A stretch of DNA of 64,000 nt. Origin: Streptomyces sp. NBC_01408. Its GTDB lineage: Bacteria > Actinomycetota > Actinomycetes > Streptomycetales > Streptomycetaceae. Below are positions 8,350-17,338 of this stretch, piece after piece. Under the pieces are notes generated by a model. The model did no database searches. It saw only the letters and a program-made list of their open reading frames with translations, and was not told the origin of the DNA. The number at the start of each line of letters is the position of its first letter. The first letter of the stretch is position 1. Where the stretch lies: NCBI RefSeq assembly GCF_026340255.1, contig NZ_JAPEPJ010000001.1:1853001-1917000 (forward strand), read 5' to 3'. Position numbers and translations under genes: made by a program.

Positions 8350-10737
8350 TCAGGCGTTCTGGCCGACGCTGTCGAAGACCCGGCAGTCGAAGAAGTCCTC
8401 GCCTTCGGAGAGCAGGTACGCCTGCGCCTCACCTACGTGGAAGTACATCCCGTGCAGCTCCAGGGTGCCCTCGGCAAGGCGCCGGGCCACCGACTCGTGG
8501 GCCCGCAGGTGCTCCAGCTGCTGCACCACATTGGTCAGGCAGAGCTGCTCCACGGCATCCGCCGGCAGCCGGCCGGCGATCCGGGCCCAGGCGTGGTGGC
8601 GGCTGCCCATCCGCTCCAGGCTCGGCAGTCCGTGCCGCAGCCAGCGGCGCAGCGGGGTCATGGGGGTCGTGGGCGAGGAGTTGAGCAGGGCCTGCATCGC
8701 CCCGCAGCCCGAGTGCCCGCAGACCGTGATGCTGTCCACCTTGAGCACGTCCACGGCGTACTCGATGGCCGCCGCGACCGAGTCGTCCGTGGACTCGGCT
8801 CCCGGCAGTGGGACCAGATTGCCGACATTGCGGACCGTGAACAGGTCGCCCGGGCCGCTGGCCGTGATCATGCTGGTCACCAGGCGGGAGTCCGCGCAGG
8901 TGAGGAAGAGCTGCGAGGGCCGCTGCCCCTCGCGGGCCAGCCGGGCCAGCTCGTCGCGCACGAGCGGGGCGGTGTCCCGCTGGAAGGTGCCGATTCCGTT
9001 CGCCAGCTGGCCGGCTCCGCGGCGCAGGGGTGCGGGTGCGGGGTGTTCCGCCGCTGCCGCCGCCTGTGCTGCCGTCGCCGCGGAGGCCGGGGCCTGGGCC
9101 TGGGCCTGGGCCGGGGCAGCGGCCGTACGGGCGTGCGCGGGCCGGTGGTCGCAGTGGTTCTGCCACGGGGTCCAGGGCCGGCAGCACTGGTGTGTTCCGC
9201 GTGGGGCGGGCCGCCAGTCGCCCTCCGAGGTGCGGGCTCCGGAGCGGCCGGTGACCTCCACCGAACCCCCGTGCGCACGATGGGAGTCCTGCCAGTCCTG
9301 GAGGGTTTCGTACGCCGCGTGGTCCATGAACGAACCGTCCAGCTCCACCACCGCGGGCGCGTCGTGCGGAATCTGGTTCAGCACCCGGCTCAGCCGGGGT
9401 ACCGCGAGGAAGGTCAACTGCCCGCGCGCCCACACCCGGTGGACCCCGCTGTCCTGCTTCTCCAGCGTGATCCGGGTCCGGGCGAGGCGGTGCAGGGCCA
9501 GGGCGACGGCCACCGCGATGCCGATGGCGACGCCCTCCAGGACCCCGCCGAGCACCACGGCCGCGATGGTCGTGCCGTAGACCAGGACCTCGCCGTGCCG
9601 GGTGACGCTGCGCAGGTGCGTGATGCTGACCATCTGCACGCCCACGGCCATCACCAGGGCGGCCAGCGCGGCGAGCGGGATCAGGTCGAGGACCGGGACC
9701 AGCAGGCCGGCCGCGAGCAGCACCCAGAATCCGTGGAGCATCGCCGACCTGCGGCTGGTCGCACCGGCCTTGACGTTCGCCACGCTGCGGACGGCCACGC
9801 CCGTGACGGGCAGCCCGCCGAGGGCCCCCGAGACGATGTTCGCCGCGCCCTGGCCCCGCAGTTCCCGGTTGAGGTCGGCGCGCGGCGGCCGGCCGGCCGA
9901 ACTCCGCTCGGAGCCGATCAGTTTGTCGGTCGCGACCGCGGACAGCAGGGACTCGACGCTCCCGACCAGGGTGATGGTCAGTACGGCGGCGATGATGCCG
10001 AGGAGCGGCCCCTGCGGCAGCTCGGGCAGGGCGTGGCTGCGCCAGGACGGCAGGTCCACGCGGGGCAGGGTGAGCCCGGCGAGTGTGGCGAAGGCCGTGG
10101 CCGTGGCGACGGCGGCGAGCGCGGCCGGCACCTTGCGCAGGGCGCCGCCCGCCCGCCCGGGCAGCCGGGGCCAGCCGAGCAGGACGACCAGCGTCAGCAC
10201 GCTGACGCCGAGCGCGGCCGGGTGCAGGTCGGCCAACTGGCCTGGCAGCCCGACGACGTTGGCCACGGCGGAGCTCTGCGGGGTACCGCCGAGCACGATG
10301 TGCAGCTGGGCCAGCGCGATGGTCACGCCGATGCCCGCCAGCATCCCGTGCACGATGGCCGGGCTCACCATGAGTGCCGACCGGGCGGTCCGCAGGAAGG
10401 CGAGGCCGAGCTGGCACAGCCCGGCGAGCACGGTGATGGCGCAGGTGGTGCGCCAGCCGTAGTGCTGGATCAACTCGGCGGTGACGACGGTGAGTCCGGC
10501 GGCGGGCCCGCTCACCTGGAGCGGAGCCCCGCCGAGCCGCCCGGCCACGATTCCGCCGACCGCCGCGGCGACCAGTCCCGCCTGGAGCGGGGCCCCGGTG
10601 GCGAGGGCGATGCCGAGGGAGAGCGGCAGCGCGATCAGGAAGACGGCTACGGAGGCGGAGAGGTCGGCGGGGAGGTCGGCGGGGAGATCTGATCGGACGG
10701 CTTTGTTCTTGGGGGTGGTGGGTGAGGTGGCTGTCAT
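8350..10737 (-). CDS. SulP-family anion transporter fused to a beta-carbonic anhydrase
   Basis: A 795-residue fusion. Residues about 20-400 are a SulP (SLC26-like) membrane domain with 10-12 hydrophobic helices, followed by a STAS-like segment (about 420-490), a low-complexity Ala/Gln/Pro linker, and a beta-class carbonic anhydrase from about 575 on with zinc ligands in CADSR and HSGCGAM. Fusions of this type are thought to import bicarbonate and interconvert it with CO2 at the membrane; this direction is inferred. Start ATG 10737 has GGAG about 11 bases upstream. The linker between the domains contains a His/Cys/Trp-rich part (GTHQCCRPWTPWQNHCDH), which is unusual. Confidence 0.9.
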   Translation of the reverse strand: MTATSPTTPKNKAVRSDLPADLPADLSASVAVFLIALPLSLGIALATGAPLQAGLVAAAVGGIVAGRLGGAPLQVSGPAAGLTVVTAELIQHYGWRTTCAITVLAGLCQLGLAFLRTARSALMVSPAIVHGMLAGIGVTIALAQLHIVLGGTPQSSAVANVVGLPGQLADLHPAALGVSVLTLVVLLGWPRLPGRAGGALRKVPAALAAVATATAFATLAGLTLPRVDLPSWRSHALPELPQGPLLGIIAAVLTITLVGSVESLLSAVATDKLIGSERSSAGRPPRADLNRELRGQGAANIVSGALGGLPVTGVAVRSVANVKAGATSRRSAMLHGFWVLLAAGLLVPVLDLIPLAALAALVMAVGVQMVSITHLRSVTRHGEVLVYGTTIAAVVLGGVLEGVAIGIAVAVALALHRLARTRITLEKQDSGVHRVWARGQLTFLAVPRLSRVLNQIPHDAPAVVELDGSFMDHAAYETLQDWQDSHRAHGGSVEVTGRSGARTSEGDWRPAPRGTHQCCRPWTPWQNHCDHRPAHARTAAAPAQAQAQAPASAATAAQAAAAAEHPAPAPLRRGAGQLANGIGTFQRDTAPLVRDELARLAREGQRPSQLFLTCADSRLVTSMITASGPGDLFTVRNVGNLVPLPGAESTDDSVAAAIEYAVDVLKVDSITVCGHSGCGAMQALLNSSPTTPMTPLRRWLRHGLPSLERMGSRHHAWARIAGRLPADAVEQLCLTNVVQQLEHLRAHESVARRLAEGTLELHGMYFHVGEAQAYLLSEGEDFFDCRVFDSVGQNA

Positions 10738-10972
10738 AAGGTCCCGTCTCCTCTGAGGAGGGATGAAGCGGCGGGAGTCTCAACACTCGGTAAATGGATG
10801 GTAATGGAGAGTAAAGAGAAGTGGTGGGCAATAGGGGCAAATGGACTACGAATTAGCACGCACGAGTGAATAAGCATTTTGTCCGGCTTGTCAGATCTTC
10901 TTCACACCACACCGCGTGGGAAGTTGCGGCGCGGAAGTCCTGCGACGGAACTGCGAGGGAGAGGTGGGGCGG

Positions 10973-12283
10973 ATGATCGCCGCCACGAAGAAGATCGCTG
11001 GTGGCCTGGTCGCCACGGCGCTGGTCCTGGGCGCCGCCGGGTGCAGCGGCTCGGAGTCCGGCAGGTCCCCGGCCCCCGGCGGCGCCAAGAAGGGTGCCGC
11101 CGCGCCGGAGGCCCCCGGCAGCGTGAACCGGCCCATCGGCGACGGCTCGACCGCCTACACCGGCCCGCAGCCGAACGTGCAGAAGCCGCAGAAGCTGAAG
11201 CCCGGTGAAAAGCCCCCGCAGTTCGTGGTGTTCTCGTGGGACGGGGCCGGCGAGGACAGCCAGAAGCTGTTCTCCCACTTTCGCGAGGTCGGCAAGAAGT
11301 ACAACGCGCGGATGACGTACTTCCTCAGCGGTGTGTACATGCTCCCGGAGGAGAAACGTTCCCTCTACACCGCCCCGCAGCACTCTCCCGGCCGCTCCGA
11401 CATCGGCTTCGGCGACCTCCAGGGCATCAAGGACACCGCCACCCAGGTGCGCGGCGCCTGGCTGGAGGGCAATGAGATCGGTACCCACTTCAACGGCCAC
11501 TTCTGCGGCCCCGACGGCGGCGTCGGCACCTGGTCCGTGGACGAGTGGAAGAGCGAGATCGACCAGGCCAAGTCCTTCGTCAAGAACTGGAAGACCAACG
11601 CGGGCCTGAAGGCCCTCGAAGCGCTCCCCTTCGACTACGACAAGGAGCTCATCGGCGCCCGCACCCCCTGCCTCGAAGGCCAGAAGAACTTCATGCTGGC
11701 GGCTAAGGACTTGGGCTTCCGCTACGACTCGAGCGGCATCAGCAAGCAGATCTGGCCCAAGATGACCGACGGGCTCTGGGACATCCCGCTCCAGCTGGTG
11801 CCCATGCCGGGCCGCGCCTTCGACACGCTGAGCATGGACTACAACTACATGATCAACCAGTCCGGGACGACCTCGCAGGGCGACCCCTCGCAGCACGTGT
11901 ACTGGGGCGACCAGATGCGCGACGGGCTGCGGCAGGCCTTCGACCGGGTCTACCAGGGCAACCGGGCGCCGCTGATCATCGGCAACCACTTCGAGTCCTG
12001 GAACGGCGGCACCTACATGCGCGCCGTCGAGGAGTCCATCAAGACCATGTGCACGCAGAAGGAGGTCCGCTGCGTGCCCTTCCGCGAGCTGGTCGACTGG
12101 CTGGACGCCCAGGACCCCAAGGCCCTGGAGTGGATGCGCACCCTCGACGTCGGCGAGACGCCGAAGGACGGCTGGGCGAAGTTCCTGACGGCGGGGCCGC
12201 CGCCGAAGCCCGCGGCCCCCGCGACTTCCGCCGAGGTCAAGCAGGCTGAGGAGTCGGCTGATGAGGGTGCGGACGAGGGCTGA
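10973..12283 (+). CDS. Lipoprotein with polysaccharide deacetylase-like fold
   Basis: Secreted lipoprotein of 436 residues: basic N-terminus, hydrophobic stretch and lipobox LGAAGC with the lipidated Cys at about 24. The body begins QFVVFSWDGAGED, resembling the metal-binding TFDDG motif of NodB deacetylases, and has GTHFNGHFCG supplying H-x3-H. These suggest a carbohydrate esterase family 4-like enzyme on the cell surface; some motif residues deviate, so activity is uncertain. Start ATG 10973 lies 8 bases after GAGGGAGAGG; GTG 10964 is an alternative. The 3' end overlaps the convergent ATPase gene by 47 bases. Confidence 0.75.
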   Translation: MIAATKKIAGGLVATALVLGAAGCSGSESGRSPAPGGAKKGAAAPEAPGSVNRPIGDGSTAYTGPQPNVQKPQKLKPGEKPPQFVVFSWDGAGEDSQKLFSHFREVGKKYNARMTYFLSGVYMLPEEKRSLYTAPQHSPGRSDIGFGDLQGIKDTATQVRGAWLEGNEIGTHFNGHFCGPDGGVGTWSVDEWKSEIDQAKSFVKNWKTNAGLKALEALPFDYDKELIGARTPCLEGQKNFMLAAKDLGFRYDSSGISKQIWPKMTDGLWDIPLQLVPMPGRAFDTLSMDYNYMINQSGTTSQGDPSQHVYWGDQMRDGLRQAFDRVYQGNRAPLIIGNHFESWNGGTYMRAVEESIKTMCTQKEVRCVPFRELVDWLDAQDPKALEWMRTLDVGETPKDGWAKFLTAGPPPKPAAPATSAEVKQAEESADEGADEG

Positions 12284-13358
12284 CGAGTTCCCCCAGCTCC
12301 CCCAGCTCCCCGAACCCCCTGGGCTCCGTGAGTTCGCCGGACTGCTCCTGCCCGTCTCGCTCGCTTTGCCTGCCTCGCTCCCCTCGTTCGCCGAGCCCCT
12401 CGTGCAGGACGAAACCGGGGTCGACCTGGTCCGCCAGGTCGACCCCGGTCTTGGCGTTGCCCCAGCTCTCCGCGTTCTTGAGGTGGAAGCCGACCATCTG
12501 CTCGGTGTACCGGCCCCAGTCGCGGAGCGCGTAGGAGTCGTCGGCCGCGTCCTGGAGGGCCTGGAGGGCCAGTCGGTTGGTCGCCTCCAGCAGCTCGAAG
12601 GCGGCCGGCCGGCCCTTTTCCATGGCGCGGACCCAGTCCGAGTGCCCGACGGTGACCAGCAGGTCCTCGCCCACCTCGTCCTGGAGGAACTCGATGTCCT
12701 CCGGGCCCTGCACCTTGTTGCCGATCACCTTGAGGGCGATCCCGAAGTCCCGCGCGTACTCCTTGTACTGGCGGTAGACGGAGACGCCCTTGCGGGTCGG
12801 CTCGGCGACCAGGAAGGTCACGTCGAAGCGGGTGAACATGCCCGAGGCGAAGGAGTCGGAGCCGGCCGTCATGTCGACGACGACGTACTCGTCCGGGCCG
12901 TCGACCAGATGGTTGAGGCACAGCTCGACCGCTCCGACCTTGGAGTGGTAACAGGCCACGCCCAGGTCGGCCTCGGTGAACGGCCCGGTGGCCATGAGCC
13001 GTACGGGCTCCCCGTCGAGCAGCAGCCTGCGCGCGCAGGCCTCGTACACCGGGTTGTCCTCGGTGACGGTCAGGAGGCGTGAGCCCGCGCCGGGCGGGGT
13101 GGTCTTGATCATCATCTCGGCGGACGCGATGCGCGGGTTGGAACCCCGCAGGTACTCCTTGATCAGCGGCAGGTGCGCACCCAGGGCCGGCAGCGCGGCG
13201 GCCTCGTCCTCACCGAGTCCGAGTGCGGCACCCAGGTGCTGGTTGATGTCGGCGTCCACCGCGACGACGGGGGCTTCATTGGCGGCGAGGTGGCGGATGA
13301 AGAGGGAGGACAGCGTGGTCTTGCCGCTGCCGCCCTTTCCCACGAAAGCGATCTTCAT
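12237..13358 (-). CDS. CooC/MinD-type P-loop ATPase
   Basis: A 373-residue deviant-Walker ATPase beginning MKIAFVGKGGSGKTT, with the signature lysine of the ParA/MinD/CooC group and VVAVDADINQH as the switch motif. CooC homologues help insert metals or act as partition/positioning ATPases; the partner is unknown here. The C-terminal 50 residues are low complexity and charged, ending in repeated G-E-L triplets and a Pro/His tail. ATG 13358 is chosen because the conserved P-loop starts immediately there; the open frame extends upstream to 13544 without family similarity. The divergent Fic-like gene starts 80 bases away. Confidence 0.8.
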   Translation of the reverse strand: MKIAFVGKGGSGKTTLSSLFIRHLAANEAPVVAVDADINQHLGAALGLGEDEAAALPALGAHLPLIKEYLRGSNPRIASAEMMIKTTPPGAGSRLLTVTEDNPVYEACARRLLLDGEPVRLMATGPFTEADLGVACYHSKVGAVELCLNHLVDGPDEYVVVDMTAGSDSFASGMFTRFDVTFLVAEPTRKGVSVYRQYKEYARDFGIALKVIGNKVQGPEDIEFLQDEVGEDLLVTVGHSDWVRAMEKGRPAAFELLEATNRLALQALQDAADDSYALRDWGRYTEQMVGFHLKNAESWGNAKTGVDLADQVDPGFVLHEGLGERGERGRQSERDGQEQSGELTEPRGFGELGELGELVSPRPHPHQPTPQPA

Positions 13359-13437
13359 GTTCACCAAGCGTAGCGGGTCCGTTGCGGTGTGTGCTCTGGG
13401 TGAGTGAAGAAGACCACTCCAAGGAGGGGTCGGTGCT

Positions 13438-14289
13438 ATGGGTCCGCAGTGCGTAGGCTCCCTACTTATGAGTAGCGCTTCTGACCCGTTGACCGCGCTG
13501 GCCGGGCTGCCGGGTGTCGCCGAGTCCGTGGATTCCGTACGCAAGGCCGTGGACCGGGTCTACGGACACCGGGTGATGCGCCGTCGCGGCGGGGAGATCA
13601 CCTCGGAGGCCGCGCTGCGCGGCGCCCGCGGGAGCGCGGCGCTGTCCGGCGCCGACTGGGCGCTGGAGGAGGTGCGCCGCCGAAGCGACTTCGGCTCGGA
13701 GCCGGAGGCGCTGACGGTGGGCGCGGCGCTGCGGCTGACCGCCGAGGCCGGCCAGCTGCTGAGCATCTGGCGCCAGTCGCCGCTGCGGGTCCTGGCGCGG
13801 CTGCACCTGGTGGCCTCGGGCTCTACGGCGGACGGAGACGTCGTGGGCCGGCCCCGCCTCGCGGGCGAACCGGTGGACGAGCCCCTGGTCAACCTGCCGC
13901 TGCCGAGCGCGGACGAGGTCGCCGGACGGCTGGACGGTCTCTCCGGCCTGATCATCGCGGGCGGCTCGGCCCCGGCGCTGGTCACAGCGGCGGTGGTGCA
14001 CGGCGAACTGCTGGCCCTGCGCCCCTTCGGCACCTACAACGGCCTGGTCGCGCGGGCGGCCGAGCGGATCGTCCTGATCAACAGCGGGCTGGACCCCAAG
14101 GCGATCTGTCCGGCGGAGGTCGGCCACGCCGAACAGGGGCGCGAGGCTTATCTGGCGGCCTTCGAGGGCTACGTCTCGGGAACCCGGGAGGGGATGGCCG
14201 CCTGGATCGCCCACTGCGGCCGGGCGATCGAACTCGGTGTCCGTGAGTCGACGGCGGTCTGCGAAGCCCTACAGCGCGGCGCGGCCTGA
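13438..14289 (+). CDS. Degenerate Fic-domain-like protein
   Basis: A 283-residue protein often annotated as oxidoreductase or Fic family in Streptomyces. The region near residue 195 reads LRPFGTYNGLVARAAERI, which aligns with the Fic motif HPFxxGNGRxxR, but the catalytic His is Arg and the GNGR is changed to YNGL, so AMP-transfer is doubtful. ATG 13438 has AAGGAGG 10 bases upstream; ATG 13468 is an alternative leaderless start 8 bases after a TAGGCT -10-like element. It is divergent from the CooC-like ATPase, a pairing that may be functional, but the role is unknown. Confidence 0.65.
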   Translation: MGPQCVGSLLMSSASDPLTALAGLPGVAESVDSVRKAVDRVYGHRVMRRRGGEITSEAALRGARGSAALSGADWALEEVRRRSDFGSEPEALTVGAALRLTAEAGQLLSIWRQSPLRVLARLHLVASGSTADGDVVGRPRLAGEPVDEPLVNLPLPSADEVAGRLDGLSGLIIAGGSAPALVTAAVVHGELLALRPFGTYNGLVARAAERIVLINSGLDPKAICPAEVGHAEQGREAYLAAFEGYVSGTREGMAAWIAHCGRAIELGVRESTAVCEALQRGAA

Positions 14290-14310
14290 GAACTGCCCGG
14301 ACAACGGGTT

Positions 14311-14342
14311 GCGGCGACACCGTCTTGCTTTGGTGTCGCCGC
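14311..14342 (+). terminator. Hairpin terminator after the Fic-like gene
   Basis: GCGGCGACACC (14311-14321) and GGTGTCGCCGC (14332-14342) form a perfect 11-bp stem with a 10-nt loop 22 bases past the stop codon. Confidence 0.75.
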
Positions 14343-14752
14343 TGGCACTTGCGCCCAGTTACCAAGCGTCCTCGAAGTTTGCCCATCAGGTCGGGAGCTT
14401 TGCCCGTCACCTGGTGCGGCTGGCCCGTAATCGACGGGTCGACGTCGCGTGGGTGCTCGGCGTTCGTGCTTCGGTCCGTGGGCCTTACTGCGTTTTAAAG
14501 ATGATCCTCTCGGATGTTCTTTGGTCTCGCGGGCCGTTAATTACTTTGTACTCCGCTTGGGAGATATGCGAAACCCCTGGCTCCACTTCTTTACCTTCAG
14601 GGGCGAGTCGGGATGAACCGGACGTCCTGAAATGCCGCAGGTCAGGACAGCCCGGGGCATCCCGCAAGCGCGGCCCGGCGTGCTTCGGCCCGCCTGGCCT
14701 GGCCAGGCATCCCGCAAGCACGCCGGGCCGGGTCGGGCCGGCCTGGCCCGGC
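14343..14752. other. Intergenic stretch with a complex inverted repeat
   Basis: About 410 bases between convergent genes, relatively AT-rich at 14480-14600 with no credible coding frame. At its right end CCCGGCGTGCTT (14674-14685) pairs with AAGCACGCCGGG (14716-14727), enclosing a second small stem CTGGCC/GGCCAG. The 13-mer GCATCCCGCAAGC occurs at about 14658 and 14708. It probably works as the terminator of the HAD phosphatase gene on the minus strand. Confidence 0.5.
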
Positions 14753-15628
14753 TCAGGCGGAGGTGGCGGCGGCCAGCGCGCTCGCCCGGCGTCGGCTCGC
14801 GTACCAGACCAGCCCCGCGGTGGCGGCGGCCGCGCCCACGGCCGCCGCGGCCACCAGCGCCGGCCGCGCCGGCATCGACAGCCCCGGAAGCCGCTGCTTC
14901 AGCCGTACGGGCCGGTTGAAGACCAGAACCGGCCACTCCCGTGCCACCGCCTCCCGGCGCAGCGCCCGGTCCGGATTGACGGCGTGCGGGTGTCCGACCG
15001 CCTCCAGCATCGGGATGTCGGTGGCCGAGTCGCTGTACGCGTAGCACTTCGAGAGGTCGTACCCCTCGGACTCCGCGAGCTCGCGGACGGCTTCCGCCTT
15101 CGTGGGTCCGTAGGCGTAGTACTCGATCTCGCCGGTGAAGCAGCCGTCCTCGCCCACGACCATGCGGGTGGCGACGACCCGGTCCGCGCCGAGCATCTCG
15201 CCGATCGGCTCGACGACCTCCGCGCCGGAGGTCGACACGATCACCACGTCGCGGCCGGCCGTGTGGTGGGCTTCGATGAGGGACGCGGCCTCGTCGTAGA
15301 TGATCGGGTCGATGAGGTCGTGCAGGGCTTCCGCGACGATCTCCCGGACCTGCTGCACGTTCCACCCCTTGCAGAGGGCGGACAGGTACTCGCGCATCCG
15401 CTCCATCTGGTCGTGGTCGGCGCCGCCGGCCAGGAAGATGAACTGCGTGTACGCGGTGCGCAGCACGGCTCGCCGGTTGATGAGCCCGCCCTGGTAGAAG
15501 GACTTGCTGAACGTCAGAGTGCTCGACTTCGCAATGACCGTCTTGTCCAGGTCGAAGAAGGCTGCGGTACGAGGCAAGGAGTGCGGCAAGGGCTGATTTT
15601 CCACGACCCGAGCATATGCGCCCACCAT
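14753..15628 (-). CDS. HAD-superfamily phosphatase (SerB-like, IB) with C-terminal membrane helix
   Basis: A 291-residue HAD hydrolase. Motif I FFDLDKTVI holds the nucleophile Asp, motif II VIVSTSG, a conserved Lys in GPTKAEA, and motif IV YAYSDSATDIPML. This is the HAD-IB (phosphoserine phosphatase-like) group. A hydrophobic helix near the C-terminus (LVAAAAVGAAAATAGLVWYA) suggests membrane tethering. In related actinobacteria such proteins are called morphological differentiation-associated or inhibition proteins; substrate unknown. ATG 15628 gives the conserved start MVGAYARV; an upstream ATG at 15691 is possible. Confidence 0.8.
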   Translation of the reverse strand: MVGAYARVVENQPLPHSLPRTAAFFDLDKTVIAKSSTLTFSKSFYQGGLINRRAVLRTAYTQFIFLAGGADHDQMERMREYLSALCKGWNVQQVREIVAEALHDLIDPIIYDEAASLIEAHHTAGRDVVIVSTSGAEVVEPIGEMLGADRVVATRMVVGEDGCFTGEIEYYAYGPTKAEAVRELAESEGYDLSKCYAYSDSATDIPMLEAVGHPHAVNPDRALRREAVAREWPVLVFNRPVRLKQRLPGLSMPARPALVAAAAVGAAAATAGLVWYASRRRASALAAATSA

Positions 15629-16081
15629 TCGGCGTAAGGTGTGGCGCGTGGGTTTGCCTGAGAAGCCTCTCGGGTACACCATGGAAGTCACGGATCGTTC
15701 GCGACCGTGCTAACCCGGTCTGGCTCCTCCCCCCCCCGAGTCGGACCGTGGGGACGACCCCCGCTCTCCCCCCCGGCGGGGGTCGTCGCATGTCCGGACG
15801 CGGTTCGCGTCCCCGCCTTCGGCCCCAAGTGTCCATCCCTACGGCCCCTTCCCTCGTGTGGGCCGTCGTGGCGAAGGCCCCTCACCCCTTCAGACTCGTG
15901 ACGCTGCGTAGTTGTTCCGGAGCGCTCCGGAACTCACCTGTCAGGGTGAAGGGGATATTCACAATCGGTTGGCTATCCACAGTTTTCGCCCAAGATCCAC
16001 TTCTTTTTCCTGCTCGCTGCACGGTGATTCCAGCCGCGAAGTCCGCGGTGCTGGATTTGCAGTGAGAAGGGGGCGGAGATC
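15629..16081. other. Upstream region of the ssd/tad operon: short ORF, hairpin and palindrome
   Basis: About 450 bases between the divergent HAD and ssd genes. It contains a 10-codon ORF at 15681-15713 (M-E-V-T-D-R-S-R-P-C), a hairpin with arms GACGACCCCCGC (15753-15764) and GCGGGGGTCGTC (15776-15787), and a perfect 20-bp palindrome at 15914-15933 with half-site GTTCCGGAGC. A purine-rich ribosome binding site, GAAGGGGGCGGAG, lies just before ssd. Confidence 0.5.
15914..15933. promoter_or_regulatory. Perfect 20-bp palindrome, candidate operator
   Basis: GTTCCGGAGC is followed directly by its reverse complement GCTCCGGAAC. It lies about 150 bases upstream of ssd and 285 bases upstream of the HAD gene start. 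Its length and perfection fit a dimeric regulator site, but the regulator is unknown. Confidence 0.4.
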
Positions 16082-17338
16082 GTGGCGCGATCGAAGTCGT
16101 ATGGAATGACGCAGTCCGCGGTGGCGGGCCGGAGCAGGCCGCCGGTCGGGCCGGGCCCGGCGGCGCCGGGTGGCGGGCGGCCTCTGATCATCACCGAGGA
16201 TCCCCTGCTCCTCGACGACCTGCTGCGGCTGTGCGCCGCCGCGGGTGCCGAACCACATGTGCACCACACGATGCCGGAGCAAAGCGCGAGCGGTGACGGA
16301 AGCGTCGCAAGCGTCGCCAGTGACGAGCAACCGGGGGCGGGGCGCGGCGGAACTGCCCTGGCCGGCACGGCGGTCGGGAGCATCGGGAGCGTTGGCTGGG
16401 AGTCCGCCCCGCTCGTACTGGTCGGGGACGACGCCGCCCGGCGGGTGCGCGGGGCGCCCCGCCGGGACGGGGTGTTCCTCGTCGGCCGGGACCTGGATGA
16501 CCCCCAGGTGTGGCAGCGGGCCGTGGAGATCGGCGCGCAGGAGGTGCTCCGGCTGCCCGATGCCGAGGGGCTGCTCGTCGACCGGATCGCCGACGTGGTC
16601 GAGGGCGCCGGGCGTCCGGCTCTCGCCGTCGGGGTGATCGGCGGCAGCGGCGGGGCGGGAGCCTCCACCCTCGCCTGCGCCCTCGCCCTCCGGGCCGCCC
16701 GCACCGGGGAGCGGACCATCCTCATCGACGGCGACCCGCTCGGCGGGGGCATGGACGTACTGCTCGGCGGCGAGGCCGCGGAAGGGCTGCGCTGGCCCGA
16801 CTTCGCGGGCTCGCGGGGGCGGGTCGGCGCCGGGGCCCTGGAGGAGTCCTTGCCCGAACTGCACGCGCTGAGGGTGCTCAGCTGGGACCGCGGGGACCGG
16901 GTCGTGGTGCCGCCCGCCGCGATGCGCTCGGTGGTGGCCGCCGCGCGCCGCCGGGGCGGGGTCGTGGTGGTCGACCTGCCCCGGCGGGTCGACGAAGCCG
17001 TGGCCGAGGTGCTGGCGCAGCTGGACCTGGTGCTGATGGTGGTGCCGGGCGAGTTGCGGGCCGTTGCCGCGGCGGGCCGGGTGGCGGCCGGGGTGCGGAT
17101 GGTGGCCCGGGACGTACGCGTCGTCGTACGGGGCCGCTCCCCGGGCGGGCTCGAGCCCGAAGCCGTGGCGGGCCTGCTGGGGGCGCCGCTGGCCGGCGAG
17201 GTACCGGTCGAGGTGGGGCTCCCCGGGCGGGTGGCCGAGGGGGAACCGCCGGGGTCCGAAGGGCGGGGCGCGCTGGCCCGGTTCTGCGACGGCTTCTGGC
17301 GGCGGGCGCTCGGCTCCGCCCAGGGGGTGCCGGCATGA
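16082..17338 (+). CDS. ssd: Septum-site-determining-like MinD/TadZ family ATPase (Ssd)
   Basis: A 418-residue protein of the Ssd/TadZ group (Rv3660c-like). The N-terminal third resembles a receiver-like or TadZ-type domain; the C-terminal part (from about 185) is MinD-like with GVIGGSGGAGASTLACAL as an atypical P-loop (Ala/Ser in place of the usual Lys-Thr) and ILIDGDPLGGGMD as the following switch. Such proteins position Tad machinery or affect septation in mycobacteria. GTG 16082 follows a strong purine-rich site. Its stop overlaps the tadA start by four bases, so it heads the tad operon. Confidence 0.82.
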   Translation: MARSKSYGMTQSAVAGRSRPPVGPGPAAPGGGRPLIITEDPLLLDDLLRLCAAAGAEPHVHHTMPEQSASGDGSVASVASDEQPGAGRGGTALAGTAVGSIGSVGWESAPLVLVGDDAARRVRGAPRRDGVFLVGRDLDDPQVWQRAVEIGAQEVLRLPDAEGLLVDRIADVVEGAGRPALAVGVIGGSGGAGASTLACALALRAARTGERTILIDGDPLGGGMDVLLGGEAAEGLRWPDFAGSRGRVGAGALEESLPELHALRVLSWDRGDRVVVPPAAMRSVVAAARRRGGVVVVDLPRRVDEAVAEVLAQLDLVLMVVPGELRAVAAAGRVAAGVRMVARDVRVVVRGRSPGGLEPEAVAGLLGAPLAGEVPVEVGLPGRVAEGEPPGSEGRGALARFCDGFWRRALGSAQGVPA

